Positions 56,745-64,000 of a DNA stretch of 64,000 nt are shown here, piece by piece. The notes below the pieces were generated by a model, which was given only the letters and a program-made list of their open reading frames with translations, searched no databases and had not been told where the DNA came from. Source of the stretch: Vibrio atlanticus. GTDB taxonomy: Bacteria > Pseudomonadota > Gammaproteobacteria > Enterobacterales > Vibrionaceae. The stretch's first letter is position 1. The number at the start of each line of letters is the position of its first letter. Position numbers and translations under genes: made by a program. The stretch spans positions 434,001 through 498,000 of the forward strand of contig NZ_AP025460.1 of assembly GCF_024347315.1 (NCBI RefSeq), in the 5' to 3' direction.

Positions 56745-56804
56745 ATATCCTAGCTTACCGACTGTATGTCGATAAATAATTGCTGATAGAGATTAGGGAA
56801 GAAA

Positions 56805-57620
56805 ATGAACAAGTTCACAGTAGACAATCAATCGATGGCGTACCTAGATGAAGGTCAAGGCCCTGTTGTTGTATTAGGCCACAGCTACCTTTGGGACAGT
56901 GCAATGTGGAAGCCGCAGATCGATGCATTAAAAACTCAGTATCGCTGTATTGTTCCAGAGCTTTGGTCTCATGGTGAATCACAAGCCGCGCCGAGCTCGA
57001 TGCGCAACTTAAAAGATTACGCTCAACACATTTTGGATCTACTTGATCATTTAGAAATCGAAGAATTTTCCGTAGTAGGTTTATCGGTTGGCGGTATGTG
57101 GGGAACCGAGTTAGCGGAACTTGCACCTGCACGTATCAAGTCTCTGGTTCTAATGGATACTTTCGTAGGGCTCGAGCCAGAAGTTGCTCATGCTAAATAC
57201 TTCAGCATGTTAGACACCATTACTCAAACCAAGATGGTTCCTCAACCGATTGTTGAAGCGGTTGTTCCATTGTTCTTTGCAAATGATGCTCAAACAAACA
57301 CGCCAACTTTAGTGGAAGGCTTTACTCAGAAATTATCGGCTCTTAAGGGTGAGAACGCTGAAGAAGTGGCTCGAATCGGTCGAATGGTCTTTGGACGTCG
57401 CGATATGATTGAAGCAGTAGAGAGCTTTGCACTGCCGGTTTTGATCGCTGTAGGGCAAGAAGACAAACCACGTCCGGCACTTGAGTCATACCTAATGAAC
57501 GATTGTATTACGGGCAGTGAGTTAGTGGTGATTCCTGATGCTGGTCATATTAGTTCGCTAGAGCAACCAGAGTTTGTGAACACAATGCTGAAGACGTTTT
57601 TAGATAAACATCTGCTGTAA
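56805..57620 (+). CDS. Alpha/beta-hydrolase
   Basis: A 271-residue alpha/beta-hydrolase fold protein. The oxyanion region is VVLGHSYLWD (about 24-33), the nucleophile elbow is VVGLSVGGMWG (Ser about 98), and the acid and base are likely Asp in VGQEDKPRP and His in PDAGHISSLE (about 251). No signal peptide. The substrate cannot be deduced. It stands alone between tsaD and a terminator. Confidence 0.88.
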   Translation: MNKFTVDNQSMAYLDEGQGPVVVLGHSYLWDSAMWKPQIDALKTQYRCIVPELWSHGESQAAPSSMRNLKDYAQHILDLLDHLEIEEFSVVGLSVGGMWGTELAELAPARIKSLVLMDTFVGLEPEVAHAKYFSMLDTITQTKMVPQPIVEAVVPLFFANDAQTNTPTLVEGFTQKLSALKGENAEEVARIGRMVFGRRDMIEAVESFALPVLIAVGQEDKPRPALESYLMNDCITGSELVVIPDAGHISSLEQPEFVNTMLKTFLDKHLL

Positions 57621-57694
57621 GCTTTAGATATTGAATAGTATTGCTCGACAGAGATTTACGTTGGTTTAAACGTATCTTAGTTTAAAAAATGGTT

Positions 57695-57729
57695 CGGCTT
57701 AAACATGACAGTTTAAGCCGATTTTTTTT
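57695..57729 (+). terminator. Terminator between hydrolase gene and plsY
   Basis: CGGCTTAAAC / GTTTAAGCCG stem followed by ATTTTTTTT. It overlaps the last codons of plsY on the other strand. Confidence 0.85.
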
Positions 57730-58309
57730 GCCCGAGTTTTGGTTCGCTGCCATCGAGTAGGCGACGAATATTCTGATGGTGACGTAGGACGATCAAACAA
57801 CACAACATGGCCACAGGCAGTGTGTATTGAGGTTTGACTAACCAAGCGTAGAAAGGTGCGAGCAACACAGTAACCAGTGCCGCTAACGAAGAGTAACGAA
57901 ACAAAAATGCTACAACCAACCAAGTCGCCATGATCATGCCTGTTAAATCGAATCCAATTGGGGCAATTGCTCCGAGTGCGGTTGCGACGCCTTTACCACC
58001 TTTAAAGTGGAAGAATATTGGATACATATGACCAAGGCAGGCTGCGATCGCCACAACACCTAAAATGATGGGATCGATCTTGAGGTAGTAGCCAAGCCAA
58101 ACAGGAATGGTGCCTTTAAGCATGTCACAAAGCAGGACGGCCGCAGCGGCGCCTTTGCCACCCACGCGAAGCACATTGGTGGCTCCGGGGTTATTGGACC
58201 CCACAGTTCTTGGGTCAGGAAGTCTTAAGACTCGGCATATCAAGACCGCACTAGAGATTGAACCTAGTAAATAGGCAGCAATAATCATGATGAGTGCCAA
58301 TGGGGTCAT
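57713..58309 (-). CDS. plsY: Glycerol-3-phosphate acyltransferase PlsY
   Basis: PlsY acylates glycerol-3-phosphate using acyl-phosphate, the first membrane step in phospholipid synthesis. The 198-residue protein has about five transmembrane segments and the conserved loops [30 protein letters not shown] and [20 protein letters not shown]. It is divergent from folB, as in E. coli and Vibrio. Complete. Confidence 0.96.
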   Translation of the reverse strand: MTPLALIMIIAAYLLGSISSAVLICRVLRLPDPRTVGSNNPGATNVLRVGGKGAAAAVLLCDMLKGTIPVWLGYYLKIDPIILGVVAIAACLGHMYPIFFHFKGGKGVATALGAIAPIGFDLTGMIMATWLVVAFLFRYSSLAALVTVLLAPFYAWLVKPQYTLPVAMLCCLIVLRHHQNIRRLLDGSEPKLGQKKSA

Positions 58310-58447
58310 GTTTTTCCTTAAACAGTTATAAGCCTAACGATGGGAAAATAATGCTCAATCTAAGAGTAATTGATATCATATCTGGAATTACGCAAATAAT
58401 ACGTTTTTTTCCCAGGTATGGGTATCCGACCTCTAAAAGGACAAGTC

Positions 58448-58807
58448 ATGGCACTGGATAAAGTTTTCATTGAACAGCTAGAAGTAATTACAACGATCGG
58501 TGTTTACGATTGGGAACAAGAGATTAAACAAAAACTTGTGCTTGATATTGAAATGGCTCATGACAATCGCCCAGCAGGTAAGAGTGATGATGTTGTCGAT
58601 GCTTTGGATTACTCGACAGTCAGCACTGCCGTACTTGACCACATTGCGAATGGCCGATTCCTATTGGTTGAGCGTGTGGCAGAAGAAGTCGCTGAATTGA
58701 TTATGACTCAGTTCTCAGTGCCTTGGATTAAAATTCGTCTAGCGAAGCCTGGCGCAGTACCACAAGCAAAAGCCGTGGGTGTGATCATCGAAAGAGGTCA
58801 AGCATGA
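58448..58807 (+). CDS. folB: Dihydroneopterin aldolase FolB
   Basis: Cleaves 7,8-dihydroneopterin to 6-hydroxymethyl-dihydropterin in folate synthesis. I chose ATG 58448 (MALDKVFIEQLEVITTIGVY), behind AAGGAC, giving 119 residues as usual; the open frame to 58418 adds ten unsupported residues. Motifs TTIGVYDWEQE, DYSTVS and LVERVAEEVAELI are standard. It overlaps folK by 4 nt. Confidence 0.95.
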   Translation: MALDKVFIEQLEVITTIGVYDWEQEIKQKLVLDIEMAHDNRPAGKSDDVVDALDYSTVSTAVLDHIANGRFLLVERVAEEVAELIMTQFSVPWIKIRLAKPGAVPQAKAVGVIIERGQA

Positions 58808-59286
58808 CAATAGCCTATGTTGGTGTTGGCACGAACATAGACCGCGACAAGCATGCAAGGGTGGCATGGACAGAGCTTCAATCATTAGGAACTAACCTTA
58901 AATGCTCTAAGATCTATCACTGTGAGCCTGTGGGGTTTAAAAGCCATTCGTTTTATAACTTTGTGGTTGAGATCGACACATCACTCTCATTGACTGAATT
59001 TTCACAGCAGCTCCGTGAAATTGAGTTTAAATGGGGTCGCCCTCAAGATGCCCATAAGCTTCAAGATCGAAAGCTCGATCTTGATATTGTGCTGTTTGGA
59101 GAGGTGGTATCAGAGAGCGATCCAGAATTACCACGAAGTGATATCTATAAATATCCTTTTGTAACACAACCACTTTATGATCTTTGTCCTGCGAGAGTGA
59201 TCCCGCAAGATGGAAGAAACGTCAGTGAAATATGGCAGAAGATGCAGCAATTAGACACGCTCTCTGTCGTAGATATAACACTATAA
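58804..59286 (+). CDS. folK: HPPK, 6-hydroxymethyl-dihydropterin pyrophosphokinase FolK
   Basis: Transfers pyrophosphate from ATP to the pterin made by FolB. The 160-residue protein has the N-terminal VGVGTNIDRDKHARVAW and the signature KWGRPQDAHKLQDRKLDLDI with catalytic Arg and Asp residues. The ATGA overlap with folB couples the two pathway steps. This is the short Vibrio-type FolK rather than the enterobacterial folK next to pcnB. Confidence 0.92.
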   Translation: MTIAYVGVGTNIDRDKHARVAWTELQSLGTNLKCSKIYHCEPVGFKSHSFYNFVVEIDTSLSLTEFSQQLREIEFKWGRPQDAHKLQDRKLDLDIVLFGEVVSESDPELPRSDIYKYPFVTQPLYDLCPARVIPQDGRNVSEIWQKMQQLDTLSVVDITL

Positions 59287-59301
59287 TTTTTAAGGTAAGT
59301 A

Positions 59302-60105
59302 ATGAGTTATTTTGAAGCGTTTATGTTGGCGTTGGTGCAAGGCTTTACTGAGTTTTTACCTATTTCCAGTTCTGCACACTTAATCCTTCCTTCTGCTGTT
59401 TTAGGTTGGGAAGATCAAGGCTTGGCTTTTGATGTGGCTGTCCACGTTGGTACTTTGGCAGCCGTGGTTATCTATTTCCGTAAAGAAGTGGTCTCTCTGT
59501 TGAGCGCATTCTTTGGTTCAGTGTTTAAAGGCGATCGCAGTAAAGAAGCGAAGTTAGCGTGGATGATCATTCTCGCGACGATTCCTGCGTGTATCTTTGG
59601 TTTGTTGATGAAAGATATTGTTGAGCTTTACTTGCGCAGTGCATGGGTGATAGCGACGACCACCATTATCTTTGGTCTGTTGCTATGGTGGGTGGATAAG
59701 AACTCAAGCCTGCGTGATGACGAATACCAAGCGGGTTGGAAAAAGGCGCTGTTTATTGGTCTTGCTCAAGCAATGGCGATCATCCCAGGTACGTCTCGCT
59801 CTGGCGCAACGATTACCGCAGCACTTTACCTTGGTTTCACACGTGAAGCGGCGGCTCGATTCTCTTTCTTGATGTCTATCCCAATCATCACTCTGGCTGG
59901 TGGTTATTTGGGCCTGAAGTTAGTGACCAGTGGTGATCCAATCCATGTTGGTACTTTGCTAACGGGAATCGTGGTTTCTTTCATTAGTGCTTATATCTGT
60001 ATTCACTTCTTCTTGAAGCTTATCTCTCGTATGGGTATGACGCCGTTTGTTATCTACCGCTTGATTTTAGGTTTTGGTCTATTCGCTTTCTTGATGATGC
60101 AGTAG
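59302..60105 (+). CDS. uppP: Undecaprenyl-diphosphatase UppP (BacA)
   Basis: Recycles the peptidoglycan carrier lipid by removing phosphate from undecaprenyl diphosphate, and gives bacitracin tolerance. The 267-residue membrane protein has about eight helices, the (E/Q)-rich motif [20 protein letters not shown] near the N-terminus and [20 protein letters not shown] in the middle. It is 15 bp after folK and probably in the same transcript. Confidence 0.96.
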   Translation: MSYFEAFMLALVQGFTEFLPISSSAHLILPSAVLGWEDQGLAFDVAVHVGTLAAVVIYFRKEVVSLLSAFFGSVFKGDRSKEAKLAWMIILATIPACIFGLLMKDIVELYLRSAWVIATTTIIFGLLLWWVDKNSSLRDDEYQAGWKKALFIGLAQAMAIIPGTSRSGATITAALYLGFTREAAARFSFLMSIPIITLAGGYLGLKLVTSGDPIHVGTLLTGIVVSFISAYICIHFFLKLISRMGMTPFVIYRLILGFGLFAFLMMQ

Positions 60106-60151
60106 CGCTCGACTTACGAAGACACATGTATGGTCCTACAGATTGAAACGG

Positions 60152-60179
60152 AAAAACCCGCCTAGTCGCGGGTTTTTTA
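60152..60179. terminator. Bidirectional terminator between uppP and cca
   Basis: AAAACCCGC / GCGGGTTTTTT stem with T runs on both strands, between convergent genes. Confidence 0.87.
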
Positions 60180-60205
60180 ATGCATGGTAATCAGCGCTAT
60201 GGCGA

Positions 60206-61474
60206 TTAACTATCAGCGAGCTCTAATAGGGCGCTCTCAATTGCGATAGCTCTGCGTTTCTCTTGTTCTTCTCGAATATCTTTGCCTTGAAAACCATCGG
60301 CAATAATGGCTTTAACTTCGACTTGAAGCGCTGCTTGGTAAGCCATTTCAAAACGCGCTTTCTGAGGGTAAGGCTGATCTTCTAATCCTTTTCGGCCAGC
60401 GTGATCAGCTTGGCAGCAAAGCAGTATATCGTTGAGCCTGTCTGGTTTACGCCAAACATCAAACTTGTTCAGAACCTTGAGAACGGTGGTTGGCTTGAGC
60501 TCGCCTGCGCGGTGTATATTAGAATGTTGCTCGCAAACTAACAGTGCGAGATCTCTGAATTCATTGGGCACTCTGACTCTTTCACATAGCTTCTTAATGA
60601 TCTTCAAGCCAGTATGACAATGCATTTTGTGGCTTGGCCACTCGCTTTCTGGTGTGACGCCTTTACCTAAGTCATGTACTTGAGCGGCAAAACGTACTGG
60701 TAACGATGAACTTAGTAGCGCAGCTTGCTGAGCAACCATCAGAGTGTGAATGCCCGTGTCGATTTCAGGGTGCCACTTTTCAGGTTGAGGCACACCAAAC
60801 AGAGCGTCAATTTCAGGCAACACAACAGCCAATGCACCACACTCTTTCAATAAAGAAAGGAACACTTCAGGGTGGGGAGTGCTAAGAGATTTATGCCACT
60901 CTTGCCAAACTCGCTCTGCAGTGAGGTGTGCCAGTTCACCGGATTGCACTATCTCACTCATCATCACCATGGTTTCAGATGCAACCGTAAAGTTGAGATG
61001 ATGGAGTTTGGCGGCGAAGCGAGCCACACGCAGCACACGAAGAGGATCTTCAACAAAGGCATCCGAGACGTGCCTTAAAATACGATCAGAGAGATCTTTT
61101 TGGCCATGGTAAGGATCGTAAAGTTGGCCTTTGTCATCTTGAGCGATGGCGTTGATCGTTAAATCTCGACGCATGAGATCTTCTTCCAAACTCACATCCG
61201 GTGCAAAGTAACACTCGAAACCGGTATAACCCGAACCGGATTTTTTCTCAGTGCGAGCCAGTGCGTGCTCTTCTTTGGTTTTTGGGTGTAAGAATACGGG
61301 GAAATCTTTCCCGACAGCAGTAAAGCCAAGGCTTTCCATCTCTTGAGGGGTACTCCCTACCACGACCCAATCTCTATCATAGCTATCAATGTTGAGCAGC
61401 TTATCGCGCACCGCTCCACCGACTAGGTAGCGTTGTAGCCCATTGTCTTTTGGTAGGCTATCGTATATTTGCAA
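60206..61474 (-). CDS. cca: tRNA nucleotidyltransferase (CCA-adding enzyme) with HD domain
   Basis: Adds or repairs the 3' CCA of tRNAs. The class II nucleotidyltransferase core has YLVGGAVRDKLL and DRDWVVVG with the catalytic aspartates, EEDLMRRDLTINAIA and the RRLRVLRVARFAAKL-like region. A C-terminal HD phosphohydrolase domain is visible (VHDLGKGV, HCHTGLKIIKKL). I chose the TTG start at 61474, preceded by GAGGTG; the next in-frame upstream start at 61522 lacks a ribosome site. This gives 422 residues. Confidence 0.93.
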   Translation of the reverse strand: MQIYDSLPKDNGLQRYLVGGAVRDKLLNIDSYDRDWVVVGSTPQEMESLGFTAVGKDFPVFLHPKTKEEHALARTEKKSGSGYTGFECYFAPDVSLEEDLMRRDLTINAIAQDDKGQLYDPYHGQKDLSDRILRHVSDAFVEDPLRVLRVARFAAKLHHLNFTVASETMVMMSEIVQSGELAHLTAERVWQEWHKSLSTPHPEVFLSLLKECGALAVVLPEIDALFGVPQPEKWHPEIDTGIHTLMVAQQAALLSSSLPVRFAAQVHDLGKGVTPESEWPSHKMHCHTGLKIIKKLCERVRVPNEFRDLALLVCEQHSNIHRAGELKPTTVLKVLNKFDVWRKPDRLNDILLCCQADHAGRKGLEDQPYPQKARFEMAYQAALQVEVKAIIADGFQGKDIREEQEKRRAIAIESALLELADS

Positions 61475-61558
61475 CTTATCACCTCGAAATGTTTTATCAC
61501 TGCTGGACTTTACTGCGAGCAATGGTACTTTCCATTAATCGTAATTATAGGGCAGCAC

Positions 61559-63247
61559 ATGTATAAGGAATATTTTGGCTTCGTTGAGATGCCATTTTCG
61601 ATTGTACCAAATTCTCGCTATTTGTTTTTGAGTCAGCGTCACCAAGAAGCGATGCAGAACCTACAAGCCGGTTTAGGCGAAGGTGGGGGCTTTGCGATGC
61701 TTACTGGTGAGGTCGGTACAGGAAAAACAACGGTCGCCAAAGCGATGTTGTCATCACTCGATAATCAGACTCAAGCTGGCCTTATACTCAACCCTACGTT
61801 TTCCAATTCAGATTTACTTGAAGCTATCTGCGATGAGTTTGAGGTCGAATACCCTGAACAAGCGTCGTTGAAACAGCTGAGTCAGGCAATTCATCACTTC
61901 CTGCTTGATAGCCATGCTGAAGGCATTCAAACCTTATTGGTGATAGATGAAGCCCAACACCTTGCAGCTGATGTGTTGGAGCAGCTACGCCTTCTGACCA
62001 ATTTAGAAACCGATAGTCGTAAGCTATTAAAGGTGCTGTTGGTTGGACAACCTGAATTACAGCAACACTTACAAACCACACAGCTACGTCAACTCGCGCA
62101 GCGGATTACAGGTCGCTATCACTTATTACCTCTTAATATCGAAGAAACGGGTAAGTACATCGCGTTTCGTTTGGAAACGGCGGGTGGTGAGCAGATGTTG
62201 TTTTCGAATCGTTCAATCAAGCTTATCGCCCAATATACCCATGGTATTCCGAGGCTCATTAACTTGGTGTGTGATAAAGCGCTGCAATTGGCTTTCCATG
62301 ATGGTGATAAATCACCGAGTAATGAAACGGTTAACCGAGCTTGTCAGCAGGTCATGTCCTTTCAGGCCGATGTGTATCACGTCGAGAAAACTCGTGCTAC
62401 TCATGTAGTTCCAAAATTAATCCAATACGCGGGGATTGCCGCATTAAGTGTCGGCCTTGCAATCGCGACCTTTAACTTCGCCCCAACCTATATTAGTTCA
62501 TGGATGCCTGCAGATACTTCCAGTGAGGTGAAAACGGAAGTAGCGGCGAATACTCAACGATCATTTGTGGCTGAAACACCGATATTGGATGATAAATCTA
62601 TACCGGTTCAAGGTCTCAAGACTTCGAAGTTTGCACTACCACAAGATGTTCAGAATCACTTAAAGCAAGGGAATAATCAAACGCTTGCAATTAGGGACCT
62701 ATACACGCTTTGGGGGTATGAATCTTCGCTTCGTGATTGGCTATGTTTGAGTGAACAACAAAGTGTATTTGTATGTGAGCAACATCAAGCCAATTTAGAA
62801 TATTTGATTGAACTTGGAGTTCCCGTGGTTCTTAATCTGGAATTAGGTCAAGAACCTGTGTTTGCTGTACTTTATGGCGCGTCTGAGGAGTCTGTTGAGC
62901 TCCTAGTCAACGAAAAGCTATTGGTGATGCCTAAGCGCACCTTAAAGCAAATTTGGCAAGGTGATTATGTCGCGATTTGGAAACAGCCGCTAAGAGAGAC
63001 CCTGAAAGAGGGCTATCAAGGTGAGGCGGTTGCTTTACTTGATCTATTGCTTTCAGAAGTCTTGGGTGAAGACGTATCGGGCAGTGATGTATTTGACTAT
63101 GAATTGAAAATGAAAATCGAAGCGTTTCAAACTTGGCAGGGTATGTCTGTTGATGGCATCGCAGGTAAGCGCACCTTAGCAAGGTTGCAGAGATTAGCTC
63201 AACTAGACTCGCCTAAGTTGATGTCATTAGAAGGAGGCGAAAGCTAA
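61559..63247 (+). CDS. exeA: General secretion ATPase GspA/ExeA
   Basis: ExeA, with GspB/ExeB, helps insert the type II secretion secretin through the peptidoglycan. The 562-residue product (ATG 61559, MYKEYFGFVEMPFSIVPNSR) has an AAA ATPase domain (Walker A GEVGTGKTT, about residue 50; LLVIDEAQHL), one transmembrane segment (about 320-340) and a C-terminal peptidoglycan-binding domain (KIEAFQTWQGMSVDGIAGKR). The one-base overlap with gspB couples the two. Confidence 0.92.
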   Translation: MYKEYFGFVEMPFSIVPNSRYLFLSQRHQEAMQNLQAGLGEGGGFAMLTGEVGTGKTTVAKAMLSSLDNQTQAGLILNPTFSNSDLLEAICDEFEVEYPEQASLKQLSQAIHHFLLDSHAEGIQTLLVIDEAQHLAADVLEQLRLLTNLETDSRKLLKVLLVGQPELQQHLQTTQLRQLAQRITGRYHLLPLNIEETGKYIAFRLETAGGEQMLFSNRSIKLIAQYTHGIPRLINLVCDKALQLAFHDGDKSPSNETVNRACQQVMSFQADVYHVEKTRATHVVPKLIQYAGIAALSVGLAIATFNFAPTYISSWMPADTSSEVKTEVAANTQRSFVAETPILDDKSIPVQGLKTSKFALPQDVQNHLKQGNNQTLAIRDLYTLWGYESSLRDWLCLSEQQSVFVCEQHQANLEYLIELGVPVVLNLELGQEPVFAVLYGASEESVELLVNEKLLVMPKRTLKQIWQGDYVAIWKQPLRETLKEGYQGEAVALLDLLLSEVLGEDVSGSDVFDYELKMKIEAFQTWQGMSVDGIAGKRTLARLQRLAQLDSPKLMSLEGGES

Positions 63248-64000
63248 TGTCACGTATTATGCACGAGCTTAAACAGTCTTCTAATCATAAATCTAGCTTT
63301 AAAGGTTACCAAAACCATCACGTGCCTAGCTCTGTTAGAGGGATTAGCAACAAACGAGGTTCATCGTTAACAATGGGACTGATCCTTGTCTTGGTGCCTT
63401 CTTTATTGGTGGGCGGCGTTCTGGTTTATCAGTCGTATAATCAACAGCAGCAAGGCTCGGTTAGCCCCGTTGCCTCCGGAGCTCTGCCTGAATCAAAGCT
63501 TCAATCAGACTTTGAGCCTCAAATTGCCGGTTCTGGCATTGCCAGTGTGGATGCAGTGTCAGTGGATGCAGACGATGAAGCATTATTCTCTGTTCGCTCG
63601 GCACCGGTAAGCCAGCTTTTGAAAGCACTACCGCGTCAAGAGATACATGCAAAGATGGGCACCGACATCGGTAATATCGCTAGTGACTCAAAAGCGATAT
63701 TGGCAAATGTAGATACTAGTAATCAAGCAGCAACGAATTTAGAGCCATTATCTATTGAACCGTCAGTTCAACCTGGAACGAATAATGATAATGCCACGCT
63801 GCAATCGGACCGTGATTTACTGAAAGGGTTAGACCTCACCGAGTTGCCACCCGATTTAGCGTTGAAGCTTGAATCAATGATGGGAGAGCAGTCGGTTTCA
63901 CCTGAACCGATGGATTCTAGACCTGTGGGGAATATGGATTCTCAGGTCATCGGTTTAGAAACACATGGCAATAGATTGTCTGGTGTATTACCTAAGTTAG
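63247..64000 (+). CDS. gspB: General secretion protein GspB (partial, cut by window end)
   Basis: The first 251 codons of GspB/ExeB are in the window (ATG overlapping the exeA stop, TAATG). A cytoplasmic basic stretch precedes one transmembrane helix (about 43-60; LTMGLILVLVPSLLVGGVLV) and a long periplasmic, Pro/Ser/Asp-rich linker. The conserved C-terminal domain lies beyond the window. The protein partners ExeA at the cell wall to place the GspD secretin. Confidence 0.88.
   Translation, partial: MSRIMHELKQSSNHKSSFKGYQNHHVPSSVRGISNKRGSSLTMGLILVLVPSLLVGGVLVYQSYNQQQQGSVSPVASGALPESKLQSDFEPQIAGSGIASVDAVSVDADDEALFSVRSAPVSQLLKALPRQEIHAKMGTDIGNIASDSKAILANVDTSNQAATNLEPLSIEPSVQPGTNNDNATLQSDRDLLKGLDLTELPPDLALKLESMMGEQSVSPEPMDSRPVGNMDSQVIGLETHGNRLSGVLPKL

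Overview
The window is a Gammaproteobacterial chromosome segment, almost certainly from the genus Vibrio. The gene orders lptD-surA-pdxA-rsmA, leuLABCD, leuO, ilvIH, rpsU-yqeY-dnaG-rpoD and exeA-gspB, and the Vibrio-like protein sequences, point there; the species is not determinable by eye.

Layout. 1-8.3 kb: the outer-membrane biogenesis and vitamin B6 operon lptD-surA-pdxA-rsmA (minus strand), the divergent co-chaperone gene djlA, a DUF924 gene, a MITE-like repeat sitting inside a terminator, and a DUF547 gene. 8.4-27.1 kb: branched-chain amino-acid genes. The leuABCD operon has a recognisable leader peptide (leuL) and attenuator; leuO and ilvIH lie further right. Between leuA and leuO sits a TetR-RND efflux cassette with strong palindromic operators, a PAP2 phosphatase and a glycosyltransferase; an acyl-CoA ligase lies between leuO and ilvI. 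27.1-34.6 kb: a small membrane protein, a GntR regulator, pyruvate kinase, a DeoR regulator with glmS, and metY. 50.7-64 kb: tRNA-Ile2(CAU), rpoD, dnaG, yqeY, rpsU, then divergent tsaD, a hydrolase, plsY, folB-folK, uppP, cca and exeA-gspB (cut by the window end).

The notable part is 34775-50711, a roughly 15.9-kb mobile element integrated into the 3' end of tRNA-Ile2(CAU). A 49-bp core from the tRNA 3' end is present three times: direct copies at the two ends (attL and attR) and one inverted copy in the middle. The middle copy with its flanks reads exactly as the attP site that excision of the whole element would create. The excised circle would therefore carry two copies of a ~1.14-kb attP region in inverted orientation, splitting it into an 8.8-kb arm and a 4.8-kb arm. 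The large arm carries a WYL regulator with two near-identical dyad operators, several very small proteins, a minimal family A DNA polymerase, a D5/SF3-like ATPase, a possible ssDNA-binding protein and a DUF2806 protein. The small arm carries the only integrase, a putative nuclease, and an overlapping ParA-SIR2 gene pair that looks like a defence module. This layout (circle, two unique arms, inverted repeats containing recombination sites, one tyrosine recombinase) resembles that of the yeast 2-micron plasmid. It is my main candidate for an undescribed system.

The element also rebuilds the tRNA gene and places a new terminator right behind it; the original tRNA terminator is stranded 15.9 kb away beside attL.
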